Source of the DNA: Syntrophaceae bacterium UBA4059
Lineage (GTDB): Bacteria > Desulfobacterota > Syntrophia > Syntrophales > Smithellaceae
Direction of reading: 5' to 3'
Assembly (NCBI GenBank): GCA_002382045.1
Contig: DFZJ01000158.1
Span: forward strand, 1 to 10,011
DNA: 10,011 bases
Part shown: one piece after another, positions 1-6,484 of the stretch
Numbering within the stretch: the stretch's first letter is position 1
How the letters are laid out: each line of letters starts with the position of its first letter
Made by a program: the position numbers and the translations under genes
Notes under the pieces: generated by a model
Databases searched by the model: none
What the model was told of the DNA's origin: nothing
What the model saw: the letters and a program-made list of their open reading frames with translations, nothing else

Positions 1-198
1 TGCAACGATTGCGGCGGCGTGGTCATGATTGAATCGGCCGCGGACACAGGCAAGAAGATCTTCGCGGTGATCCTGCCCAATTCCTGCTGTCCGGAATGCC
101 GCCAGAGCGGCGAGGCTTTTTTCGACCGGGTCAACGGATCACAATATAACCACATTTATTTTCAGGACAGACAAAGAGACATCTTTATCGTGAAATGA
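1..198 (+). CDS. 3' end of a gene with a zinc-ribbon-like C-terminus (partial)
   Basis: Frame 1 is open from the left edge to a TGA at 196-198, giving the last 65 residues of a protein whose start lies outside the window. The visible part begins with a CxxC pair (CNDC, the first four residues shown) and has a second cluster, CCPEC, at residues 29-33 of the fragment. Two such knuckles about 25 residues apart are the usual layout of a four-Cys zinc ribbon; the tail after it is hydrophilic and ends FIVK. Codons in the first 130 bases favour G/C in the third position, as expected for coding DNA here. I do not recognise the family, and the function cannot be told from this tail. The next gene starts 31 bases downstream on the same strand, so the two could be co-transcribed. 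The reading frame is fairly sure; the zinc binding is inference from the Cys spacing. Confidence 0.6.
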   Translation, partial: CNDCGGVVMIESAADTGKKIFAVILPNSCCPECRQSGEAFFDRVNGSQYNHIYFQDRQRDIFIVK

Positions 199-208
199 TC
201 GTTTCACG
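189..208 (+). repeat. Small hairpin across the stop codon of the upstream gene
   Basis: CGTGAAA (189-195) pairs perfectly with TTTCACG (202-208) around a six-base loop that contains the TGA stop of the partial gene. It lies just before the AGGAGG of the caspase-like gene. No run of T follows, so it does not look like an intrinsic terminator. It could influence translation of the downstream gene, be an operator-like palindrome, or be chance. Confidence 0.4.
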
Positions 209-213
209 GGGGC

Positions 214-219
214 AGGAGG
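214..219 (+). promoter_or_regulatory. Ribosome binding site of the PDZ-WD40-caspase gene
   Basis: A perfect AGGAGG lies ten bases before the ATG at 230. It fixes the start of the 995-residue protein so that the hydrophobic signal sequence is included, and suggests efficient translation. Confidence 0.8.
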
Positions 220-229
220 CCCAAAAATA

Positions 230-3217
230 ATGATCTCAAACAACAAAAGGGATGTTTGTGGAAGCGGATTCATCAACCCGTCTTTATCTTTAGCTTCGTT
301 TTTATATATCTGCGCGCTGGTCATCTGTTTCTTGTCGCTATCCATTGCTTTTCCCGGCAATGCCCTTGCCGATGAACAGGCTTGGCTCGGGTTGCAGTCA
401 AAGACACTGGAAGGCGGCTATAAAAGGATGCTTTCAAGGTTAACAAGTCTGGAGGATGGCGTCCTGGTTGCCGGCGTAACAAAAGGCGGCGCCGCAGAGC
501 AAATGGGCATAAAACCCAATGACATCATTGTAGGCTTTAATTATCAGAGCATCAAAAACGTCAGTGAACTGGAACGCGCCGTTTCCGGATCCAGCCCCGG
601 TGACCGGATCGTTTTGTCGATATTTCGTCTGTCTCCCACCATCATGACACTTGTCGGAAGAATGGGGCAATCACCCGCCGCCGGTGGACGCGAACAGGCC
701 CCGAAAGCTTTCGATGAAAGTCCGGGCCCAACGGCCACTGACATGACCGCTAAGATTTACGCTCCGCCTGGGCATCATGAAATTGAAGCCCTGGATTATT
801 CCAGCAACGGCAAGATGATTGTTTCGGCAGGTGGAACATCGCTCAGGCTTTGGAATGTGGAAGCAGGTAGAGAAATCCGGTCATTTGTCGACGTTAAAGA
901 TGCCATTTTTTCTGTCACGTTTTCGCCGGATGACAAATTTGTCCTCACCGGCTGCGCAAACCACAAAGCCATCCTCTGGGATGTGGAAACAGGAAAAGCC
1001 ATCAAGTCATTTATTGGAAACACGAAAGATGACCTGATTGATTCAGTAGCCTTTTCCCCCGACGGCCGCTCTGTGCTGACCTCGGGCAGCGATAAAATCA
1101 TCAGGCTTTGGGACATTGCCTCCGGACAAGAAATACGTAAATTCAACGGACACACAGCCTGGGTGAACTCCGTCGGTTTTTCGCCGGACGGTCAATATGT
1201 GGTTTCCGGAAGCTGGGATGGTAAAATAAAACTTTGGGATGCGTCCACCGCAACCGAAGTCGGACCTTTTAAAGAGAACAAGCCGCCCGCCGAATATCAG
1301 GCAGCCAGAGAGAATGAGCGATTCGCAGGCGGAAGAGGAAGAGGCGGCGCAGTACGTCCCGTTCCAACCGCGCCAGCCGCACCCGTTACGGGGGATGCCC
1401 CTCCTGCAGTTGTTGTGCGAATGGCTGAAAAAATGACCTTGAATTTACGCGCTTTTGATAATCGCATCAGCACAGTTATCTTTTCGCCTGACGGTCAATA
1501 TCTGCTTTCCGGAAACTGGGGCAGCGCCATCCATTTGTGGGATGTTTCCACCGGTCAAAAGATAAAAACTTTTTCCGGCCACAAAGGAAGAATTAACGCT
1601 CTGGCGTTTTCATCCGACGGCGGACGCATCGTGTCGGCGGCCCGGGATAATATGGTGAAGATCTGGGATGTTGCCACCGGGCGGGAGCTGCAAACCCTTG
1701 CCGGGCATACGGGAGAAGTCAAATCCATTGCTTTTGCGAGCGCACGAAATATGGTTATCTCCGGCGGAGCGGACGGTACGATACGCTTATGGAAAGGCGA
1801 TACCGGCCAGGAATTTATCAAGTTTGTTGATTTGAATGACGGCGAATGGATCATTGTCACCCAGGAAGGCTATTACAATTCATCACAAAACGGTCATAAA
1901 TCATTGAATATTCTGGTGAATACCAAAGTATACGGAATTGACCAGTTTTACGATCTCTTTTACCGTCCCGATATTGTAACGGCAAAACTCAACGGGGAAA
2001 ATATTGCAAACCTGGTTACGTTGACGCTGAGCGAAGCAATCAGAACACCGCCGCCGAGAGTCAGTTTCAGTTCATTGCCGGGGGAAACCAACCTGCCTTC
2101 AGCAAAAGTCTGCTATCGTGTCAAAAGTGCCGGCGGTGGAATCGGCGAAATCCGGATCTTCCAGAACGGCAAGCTGATCAAGTCCGATGGGTTTTACCGC
2201 GAAGTGGTTAAAAACGAAACGACGGCCAGGATGCAGCTGGCCTCACTCAATAGCAGAACGGTCTATCAGGATATGCGTTCACTGGTGGTGAAGGGAAAGA
2301 AATTGTCCGAAAATCAACTGTCTGCGCCGAAAGGCAACCTCGTTGAAAATTGCGTTGAAGTTGAAACGATCGCGGGCGAAAATGAAATCAGCCTGACGGC
2401 TTTTAACGCCACCAATACCGTACAGAGTTTTCTGGAAACAGCCAGGTTCACATCCACGGTCAAACAGGACGAGCCTCACCTTTATATTCTTTCTGTGGGC
2501 ATCGACAAGTATCGTGACGCCTCTATTAACCTCAAGTATGCCGCCAAGGATGCGTCAGATTTTTCAAACCAGCTGTCCGCCAGGGCCCGCACTCTGTATA
2601 AGCCGGAAAACATCCATCTGGTCCGTCTGGTCAATCAACAGGCCAGTAAACAAAACATCCTGTCCACGATAGACGGTCTGTCCAAAAAAATTAAACAGGG
2701 AGACCGTTTTATATTCTTTGACGCCTCCCATGGTTTGCTGCTTCAGGGTCAGTACTACATCGTCACCAGCGGTTTTGACGGGAAGCTGTTCAATACGACC
2801 AGCCTGATCAGTTCCAATGAAATTGTTGAAATATCGAAAAAGATAAAATCCCTGTCGCAGTTGTTTGTCTTTGATACCTGTCATGCCGGGGGGGTCGATA
2901 CTATCGTCAGCGGCCTGTATGATGCCCGGATGTCCGTACTGGCAAAAAAAATGGGGCTGCATATTTTTGCATCGGCAGGCAGTGTGCAAACGGCGCTGGA
3001 CGGCTATCAGGGCAATGGTTTATACACCCATACGTTGCTGCAGGGGATTGCCAACAGCAGTGAGGTGGATCGTGAGAACGACGGCATAGTAACCGTGATG
3101 AAGCTTGGGAGATATTCGAAGGACAAGACAACAGAAATTTCAGGCAGGCTGGGACATCCTCAGACGCCATTTATTATCGACTTCGGAAAAGACAGTCCTT
3201 TGTTCAAGGTCAACTGA
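230..3217 (+). CDS. Exported PDZ - WD40 propeller - caspase-like (C14) protein
   Basis: Predicted secreted or periplasmic cysteine peptidase-like protein of 995 residues. Residues 18-47 form a signal peptide with a hydrophobic core and an ALA-D cleavage site after residue 47; there is no lipobox Cys. A PDZ domain follows (about 52-134), then a Pro/Gly-rich linker. Seven WD40 repeats have their W-D or W-x signature Trp at residues 208, 250, 294, 336, 437, 479 and 521, enough for one complete propeller; a Gly/Arg then Pro/Ala-rich insert (about 344-405) separates blades 4 and 5. Residues 531-590 carry the DGEW...EGYYNSS...YRPD segment that I recall following WD40 repeats in bacterial caspase-like proteins. 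An Ig-like, beta-rich spacer (about 606-742) leads into the caspase domain (about 750-990), with the candidate catalytic His834 in ASHG and Cys884 in DTCHAGG, 50 residues apart. Substrate and physiological role are unknown; prokaryotic caspase homologues (orthocaspases) act as peptidases in stress, death or defence roles. The domain calls are confident, activity is inferred. Confidence 0.9.
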   Translation: MISNNKRDVCGSGFINPSLSLASFLYICALVICFLSLSIAFPGNALADEQAWLGLQSKTLEGGYKRMLSRLTSLEDGVLVAGVTKGGAAEQMGIKPNDIIVGFNYQSIKNVSELERAVSGSSPGDRIVLSIFRLSPTIMTLVGRMGQSPAAGGREQAPKAFDESPGPTATDMTAKIYAPPGHHEIEALDYSSNGKMIVSAGGTSLRLWNVEAGREIRSFVDVKDAIFSVTFSPDDKFVLTGCANHKAILWDVETGKAIKSFIGNTKDDLIDSVAFSPDGRSVLTSGSDKIIRLWDIASGQEIRKFNGHTAWVNSVGFSPDGQYVVSGSWDGKIKLWDASTATEVGPFKENKPPAEYQAARENERFAGGRGRGGAVRPVPTAPAAPVTGDAPPAVVVRMAEKMTLNLRAFDNRISTVIFSPDGQYLLSGNWGSAIHLWDVSTGQKIKTFSGHKGRINALAFSSDGGRIVSAARDNMVKIWDVATGRELQTLAGHTGEVKSIAFASARNMVISGGADGTIRLWKGDTGQEFIKFVDLNDGEWIIVTQEGYYNSSQNGHKSLNILVNTKVYGIDQFYDLFYRPDIVTAKLNGENIANLVTLTLSEAIRTPPPRVSFSSLPGETNLPSAKVCYRVKSAGGGIGEIRIFQNGKLIKSDGFYREVVKNETTARMQLASLNSRTVYQDMRSLVVKGKKLSENQLSAPKGNLVENCVEVETIAGENEISLTAFNATNTVQSFLETARFTSTVKQDEPHLYILSVGIDKYRDASINLKYAAKDASDFSNQLSARARTLYKPENIHLVRLVNQQASKQNILSTIDGLSKKIKQGDRFIFFDASHGLLLQGQYYIVTSGFDGKLFNTTSLISSNEIVEISKKIKSLSQLFVFDTCHAGGVDTIVSGLYDARMSVLAKKMGLHIFASAGSVQTALDGYQGNGLYTHTLLQGIANSSEVDRENDGIVTVMKLGRYSKDKTTEISGRLGHPQTPFIIDFGKDSPLFKVN

Positions 3218-3248
3218 AAATTTGCATTTCCGAAATCCGATTTGCCCG

Positions 3249-4133
3249 CTACGGGTTTGATGGAACTTCTTGATCCGGTTTGTGAAGCCAGGTCACTGCC
3301 ACAATCGAAAGAAGAATCAGCAAACCACCCATGGCAATACGCATCGTCAGGTCTTCGTTGAAAATCAGCATGCCCAGCACAACGGCATAGAAGATCCGGG
3401 ATGAAGAAACCAGTGAACCGGCGCGTGCGGTAATAAACTTATAGCCGTAGGTAATGCAAATCTGGCCCAGGACACCCACCGAAGCCGATGCCAGCAAAAG
3501 CAGCCACTGACTGCCTTTCGGCCATACAAAAACCGGCAGCATGGCCAGACCGTTCAATACCGTCCCGATCGACATCAGATAAAACAGAATCACCATTGTC
3601 GAATCATTTTTTCGCGCCATATTCAGCGTAATAATCGCGAAAGCCGCAACAATCCCCGACAGCAGGCCGAATATATCTCCCTTGTTGACGGCGCTCAGAT
3701 TGGGATTGATCACCAGCCAGATACCGGCAAGCGCGACAATCAAAATCAGATACATCAAAAGTGATATTTTTTCTTCACGGAAAAAAAGCGGCGCGAAAAG
3801 AAAAATAAAAAAGGGATAGGTCATGTTGAGCATGTGGGTATTGGTGATGGTCGTGTATTGCGACGCCAGGAAAAATAGAATGACAGCAACGGTATTGAGC
3901 ACGCCCCGCCAGACCAGAAGGGACAAATTATTCGGAACAAGGGACAGCGAATTCTTGTAAACAATCACCGCGGCAACAATCCATCCCAGAAAAAATCGGG
4001 AAAAGGTTACCTCCAGCGCGGAAACATCCGATGCGTTGGTTAACAGTTTGGAAAATATGGTGGCGATGGTAAAAAATAATTCCGAAAGCATTATAAAAAT
4101 AATGCCTTGATAGAGGCGAACGTTCTTTAACAT
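3249..4133 (-). CDS. EamA/DMT-family transporter (ten-helix membrane protein)
   Basis: A 294-residue inner-membrane protein made almost wholly of hydrophobic helices, with two tandem EamA-like halves: the first from YQGIIF to about WLVINPN, the second from GDIFGLLSG to the end, joined by a short polar loop. The length and about ten predicted helices fit the drug/metabolite transporter superfamily, whose members move amino acids, sugars, nucleosides or other small metabolites; the substrate cannot be read from the sequence. The reading frame is open for 29 further codons upstream to a GTG at 4218-4220, but I place the start at the ATG at 4131-4133: the extension is polar, does not look like the family, and contains the gene's own promoter. 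No good ribosome binding site precedes this ATG. The TAG stop lies in the loop of a tiny CCCG/CGGG stem. The gene is convergent with the caspase-like gene (31 bases between stops) and divergent from mazG. Confidence 0.85.
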   Translation of the reverse strand: MLKNVRLYQGIIFIMLSELFFTIATIFSKLLTNASDVSALEVTFSRFFLGWIVAAVIVYKNSLSLVPNNLSLLVWRGVLNTVAVILFFLASQYTTITNTHMLNMTYPFFIFLFAPLFFREEKISLLMYLILIVALAGIWLVINPNLSAVNKGDIFGLLSGIVAAFAIITLNMARKNDSTMVILFYLMSIGTVLNGLAMLPVFVWPKGSQWLLLLASASVGVLGQICITYGYKFITARAGSLVSSSRIFYAVVLGMLIFNEDLTMRIAMGGLLILLSIVAVTWLHKPDQEVPSNP

Positions 4134-4139
4134 GATCAG

Positions 4140-4168
4140 ACTATAGGAAACTCCAACTGTCCTGTCAA
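4140..4168 (-). promoter_or_regulatory. Near-consensus sigma-70 promoter of the EamA transporter gene
   Basis: Read on the minus strand, TTGACA (4168-4163, perfect -35) is followed after exactly 17 bases by TATAGT (4145-4140, five of six -10 bases). The seventh base after the -10 box is the A of the ATG at 4133, so transcription would begin at or within a base or two of the start codon. This supports the shorter protein and suggests a leaderless mRNA. Confidence 0.7.
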
Positions 4169-4200
4169 CAGGGTTGTTTTCCCATACAGAGAAAACACAG

Positions 4201-4296
4201 GGTAAATTTGTTCTTCCCACAAGTATTTGATATCACATGGGGGCAGAAAACCAGAAATTCGCTGTTTCGGCATGTTTCGGCCAGAACAAATTTACC
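4201..4296. repeat. 14-bp inverted repeat with 68-bp spacer
   Basis: GGTAAATTTGTTCT (4201-4214) is repeated exactly as its reverse complement AGAACAAATTTACC (4283-4296). The arms are A/T-rich in the middle. The left arm lies about 33 bases upstream of the transporter -35 box; the right arm is about 78 bases before the mazG start. Placement between two divergent genes fits a pair of sites for one regulator, or the ends of a very small miniature element. Confidence 0.6.
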
Positions 4297-4309
4297 GTGA
4301 GAGAAAACA

Positions 4310-4338
4310 TTGTCAGCATTTCCTTATTGTGCTAATGA
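4310..4338 (+). promoter_or_regulatory. Possible weak promoter of mazG
   Basis: TTGTCA (4310-4315) and TAATGA (4333-4338) are 17 bases apart, with TG one base before the -10 candidate. The -35 is good but the -10 is poor, so this is only a suggestion. Some promoter is needed here because mazG is the first gene of its strand after the divergent region. Confidence 0.25.
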
Positions 4339-4373
4339 CCTGCCCAACTCGTAAAAGTGGATGATGATATAAA

Positions 4374-5174
4374 ATGAATTCCGTCAACGATTCTCAAAAA
4401 GAATTACAGGAACTGATCGCACTGATTAAAAAACTGCGGGCGCCGGGCGGGTGCCCCTGGGACCGGAAGCAGAGCCGGCAGGACATCGGCAAATATCTTC
4501 TGGACGAATCTTATGAAGTCCTCGACGCTCTCGCCGAAAACAATCCGCGGCACATTCAGGAAGAGCTGGGAGACCTGCTGTTTCAAATCCTATTTATCAC
4601 CGAAATCGCGTCCGAATCCGGAGAATTTTCGCTGGCCGACGTGATGGCGGCCATTAAAGAAAAAATGATCCGTCGCCATCCGCATGTTTTCGGTGACGTC
4701 AAAGTCAACTCCGTCCGGGAAGTAAAGGAAAACTGGCAGGAGATCAAGAAAAAAGAGCGGGGCGGCAAGCATCCGGACAACGATCTCTTCGGCAGCATTC
4801 CCCGCTCACTGCCCGCGCTGAAAAGAGCGCAAAAGATCACGACGGTTGCCGCCCGTTGCGGCTTTGACTGGCAAAATGCCGACGAGGTCCTGAAAAAACT
4901 ACATGAAGAGCTGGACGAACTCGCCCGGGCGCTGCAAAAAGCTGATGGGCAAGCCATTGAAGAAGAATTAGGCGACATTTTTTTTACTCTGGTCAACCTC
5001 AGCCGCTTTCTTTCTATAGACGCAGAAGCGGCGGCAACAGGCGCCATTGATAAATTTCTACGGCGTTTTGACTACATCACAAAGCAGCTTTCCACCCGAG
5101 GCCGATCACTCACGGACGCAACGCTCGATGAAATGGATGCCCTCTGGAATGATGCTAAAGAAAAGAGGATGTAA
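4374..5174 (+). CDS. mazG: MazG nucleoside triphosphate pyrophosphohydrolase
   Basis: A cytosolic all-alpha NTP pyrophosphohydrolase that hydrolyses (d)NTPs to NMP and pyrophosphate; in Escherichia coli MazG also affects the (p)ppGpp response. The 266 residues match the usual two-domain length (263 in E. coli). The N-terminal half has the family signature GGCPWDRKQ (25-33), then DESYE (44-48) and EELGD (63-67), followed by RRHPHVFGD. The C-terminal half, the catalytic one in the E. coli enzyme, has EELDE (178-182) and EELGD (197-201), the paired acidic motifs that bind magnesium. An in-frame TGA lies just upstream of the ATG, so no longer start is possible; the ribosome binding site is weak (GTGGATGATG). 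The next gene begins three bases after the stop, so the two are almost certainly co-transcribed. The gene appears intact. Confidence 0.95.
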   Translation: MNSVNDSQKELQELIALIKKLRAPGGCPWDRKQSRQDIGKYLLDESYEVLDALAENNPRHIQEELGDLLFQILFITEIASESGEFSLADVMAAIKEKMIRRHPHVFGDVKVNSVREVKENWQEIKKKERGGKHPDNDLFGSIPRSLPALKRAQKITTVAARCGFDWQNADEVLKKLHEELDELARALQKADGQAIEEELGDIFFTLVNLSRFLSIDAEAAATGAIDKFLRRFDYITKQLSTRGRSLTDATLDEMDALWNDAKEKRM

Positions 5175-5177
5175 AAA

Positions 5178-5363
5178 GTGGACTATTTCCTTTGTGTCAT
5201 GGGTATGGTTTTCATTGTTGAAGGCCTCCCCTATCTTGTTTTTCCCGAAAAATTGAAACCCTATCTGATTAAACTCTCAACATTGCCGGATACGACATTG
5301 CGGGGCATCGGCATTTCCGCCATCATTATCGGTTTGATCCTGCTTTATTTCGGGCGGCGCTGA
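5178..5363 (+). CDS. DUF2065 (YjeT-like) small membrane protein
   Basis: A 61-residue protein with two hydrophobic helices: about residues 3-22 (FLCVMGMVFIVEGLPYLVF) and about 42-59 (LRGIGISAIIIGLILLYF), joined by a loop with the FPEKLKPYL segment. This fits the DUF2065/YjeT family of small inner-membrane proteins of unknown function. The start is a GTG at 5178, supported by AGAGGA eight bases upstream inside the end of mazG. The three-base gap from mazG indicates translational coupling or at least one mRNA. It lies 70 bases before queA. The name of the family is recognised from overall pattern and length; no biochemical role can be given. Confidence 0.8.
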   Translation: MDYFLCVMGMVFIVEGLPYLVFPEKLKPYLIKLSTLPDTTLRGIGISAIIIGLILLYFGRR

Positions 5364-5433
5364 CGGTTTTGATTGACAGCCGCATCTTATTCTGATTACT
5401 TGCTTAAACTTTTTCACTACTGCCGGAGAAACG

Positions 5434-6480
5434 ATGAAGTTAAAGGATTTTTCATATCGTCTGCCCGAGGAGCTGATTGCGCAACACCCTCGTCCGCAAA
5501 GGGACGCCTCCCGCATGATGAAGCTGAACCCTCGAAAAAAGACCATCGAGGACAGCCGGTTCTCCCTGTTGCCGGAATGCCTGGAACACGGTGATGTGCT
5601 GGTGGTCAACGACTCCCGCGTCATTCCAGCCAGACTTTACGGCAAGAAATCCACCGGGGCGATTCTGGAAATACTCCTTCTAACCTGCAAAGAAAAAAAG
5701 GACGGTTCGGAATGGTGGGAAGTGCTGGCACGCCCCGGAAAAAGGCTCAGTGAAAATGACACGATTGATCTTGGACACGCCTGCGAGGCGAAGATCATCG
5801 CCAGGGTTTCCGACAAAAAATGGCTGATGCGGTTTTGTGCCGCGGACGGTTTTGAAAATTACCTGGCACGCTTCGGGCGCGCCCCTCTGCCTCCTTATAT
5901 TAAGCGAAAAAAGAGCATAGCGCCGGACAATACGGACGACCGCGAACGCTATCAGACCATTTATGCAAAATCCGCAGGCTCCATTGCCGCCCCGACCGCC
6001 GGCCTTCATTTTTCAGCGGATGTCCTCGCCGCCCTGCAAGCTAAAGGCGTTCAGATCGCCCCGATAACGCTGCATGTCGGTATTGGCACTTTTTTGCCTA
6101 TCGAAGCCGAAACCGTCGAAGATCACATCATGCAGACGGAATTTTTTGAAATCAGCTCCGAGACAGCGAACAAAATCAACAATGCCCGGCGGGTCATTGC
6201 CGTGGGCACAACCTCAACCCGAACACTGGAGAGTGTCGTGGATCAAAACAGAACCATTGCGCCTCAATCCGGTGAAACCTGTCTTTATATATATCCCGGC
6301 TATTCATTCAAAATCGTGAATGGGCTCTTAACCAATTTTCATCTGCCCCAATCATCGTTATTTTTGCTGGTCTGCGCCTTTGCCGGTACGGATTTTATCA
6401 AGGAAGCGTACGCCCGGGCCGTTGATCAACGCTATTTATTTTACAGTTACGGCGACTGCATGCTGATTTTACAGGATTGA
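5434..6480 (+). CDS. queA: S-adenosylmethionine:tRNA ribosyltransferase-isomerase QueA
   Basis: Cytosolic enzyme of queuosine synthesis: it transfers and isomerises the ribosyl part of S-adenosylmethionine onto preQ1 at position 34 of tRNAs with GUN anticodons, giving epoxyqueuosine. The 348 residues are near the family's usual 340-360. Family hallmarks visible in order: FSYRLPEELIAQHP at the N-terminus, VVNDSRVIPARL, PTAGLHF (187-193), HVGIGTF, GTTSTRTLES, TNFHLPQSSL (300-309) and the terminal SYGDCMLI. The ATG has a GGAG five bases upstream. The gene is intact and stops four bases before tgt, the enzyme acting one step earlier, so the pair is a functional and transcriptional unit. No preQ1 riboswitch-like leader is apparent upstream. 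Confidence 0.97.
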   Translation: MKLKDFSYRLPEELIAQHPRPQRDASRMMKLNPRKKTIEDSRFSLLPECLEHGDVLVVNDSRVIPARLYGKKSTGAILEILLLTCKEKKDGSEWWEVLARPGKRLSENDTIDLGHACEAKIIARVSDKKWLMRFCAADGFENYLARFGRAPLPPYIKRKKSIAPDNTDDRERYQTIYAKSAGSIAAPTAGLHFSADVLAALQAKGVQIAPITLHVGIGTFLPIEAETVEDHIMQTEFFEISSETANKINNARRVIAVGTTSTRTLESVVDQNRTIAPQSGETCLYIYPGYSFKIVNGLLTNFHLPQSSLFLLVCAFAGTDFIKEAYARAVDQRYLFYSYGDCMLILQD

Positions 6481-6484
6481 TCCA

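Larger units (their letters stand above)
4134..4373. other. Divergent intergenic region between transporter and mazG
   Basis: This 240-base non-coding stretch separates the oppositely oriented transporter and mazG genes. It contains the transporter promoter at one end, a 14-base perfect inverted repeat, a 10-base direct repeat AGAGAAAACA (4188-4197 and 4300-4309), and two TGTTTCGG copies ten bases apart (4263-4270 and 4273-4280). I see no credible small gene or tRNA in it. The concentration of short repeats suggests protein binding sites, but no known operator motif is recognised. Confidence 0.55.

Noticed and set aside
2564..2989. 141-codon open frame on the minus strand inside the caspase domain
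   Set aside because: It lies wholly opposite a well-supported gene, has no family resemblance and no ribosome binding site was evident.
230..3217. Caspase-like gene plus neighbours as a defence island
   Set aside because: The protein has a signal peptide and its neighbours are a transporter and housekeeping genes; no nuclease, methylase, reverse transcriptase, toxin or other defence partner is visible.
3245..3255. CCCG-CTA-CGGG hairpin between the convergent genes as a bidirectional terminator
   Set aside because: The stem has only four pairs and is followed by just three T, so it is too weak to call; its loop is the transporter's stop codon.
4134..4220. 29-residue N-terminal extension of the transporter from a GTG at 4220
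   Set aside because: It is polar and unlike the family, and contains the -35 and -10 boxes of the gene's own promoter.
4583..5047. 154-codon minus-strand frame opposite mazG
   Set aside because: It is Ser-rich, as expected from the reverse complement of an acidic, helix-rich protein, and mazG accounts for the region.
5373..5401. TTGACA at 5373-5378 as the -35 box of a queA promoter
   Set aside because: At 16-18 bases downstream there is no sequence resembling TATAAT, so half a promoter only.
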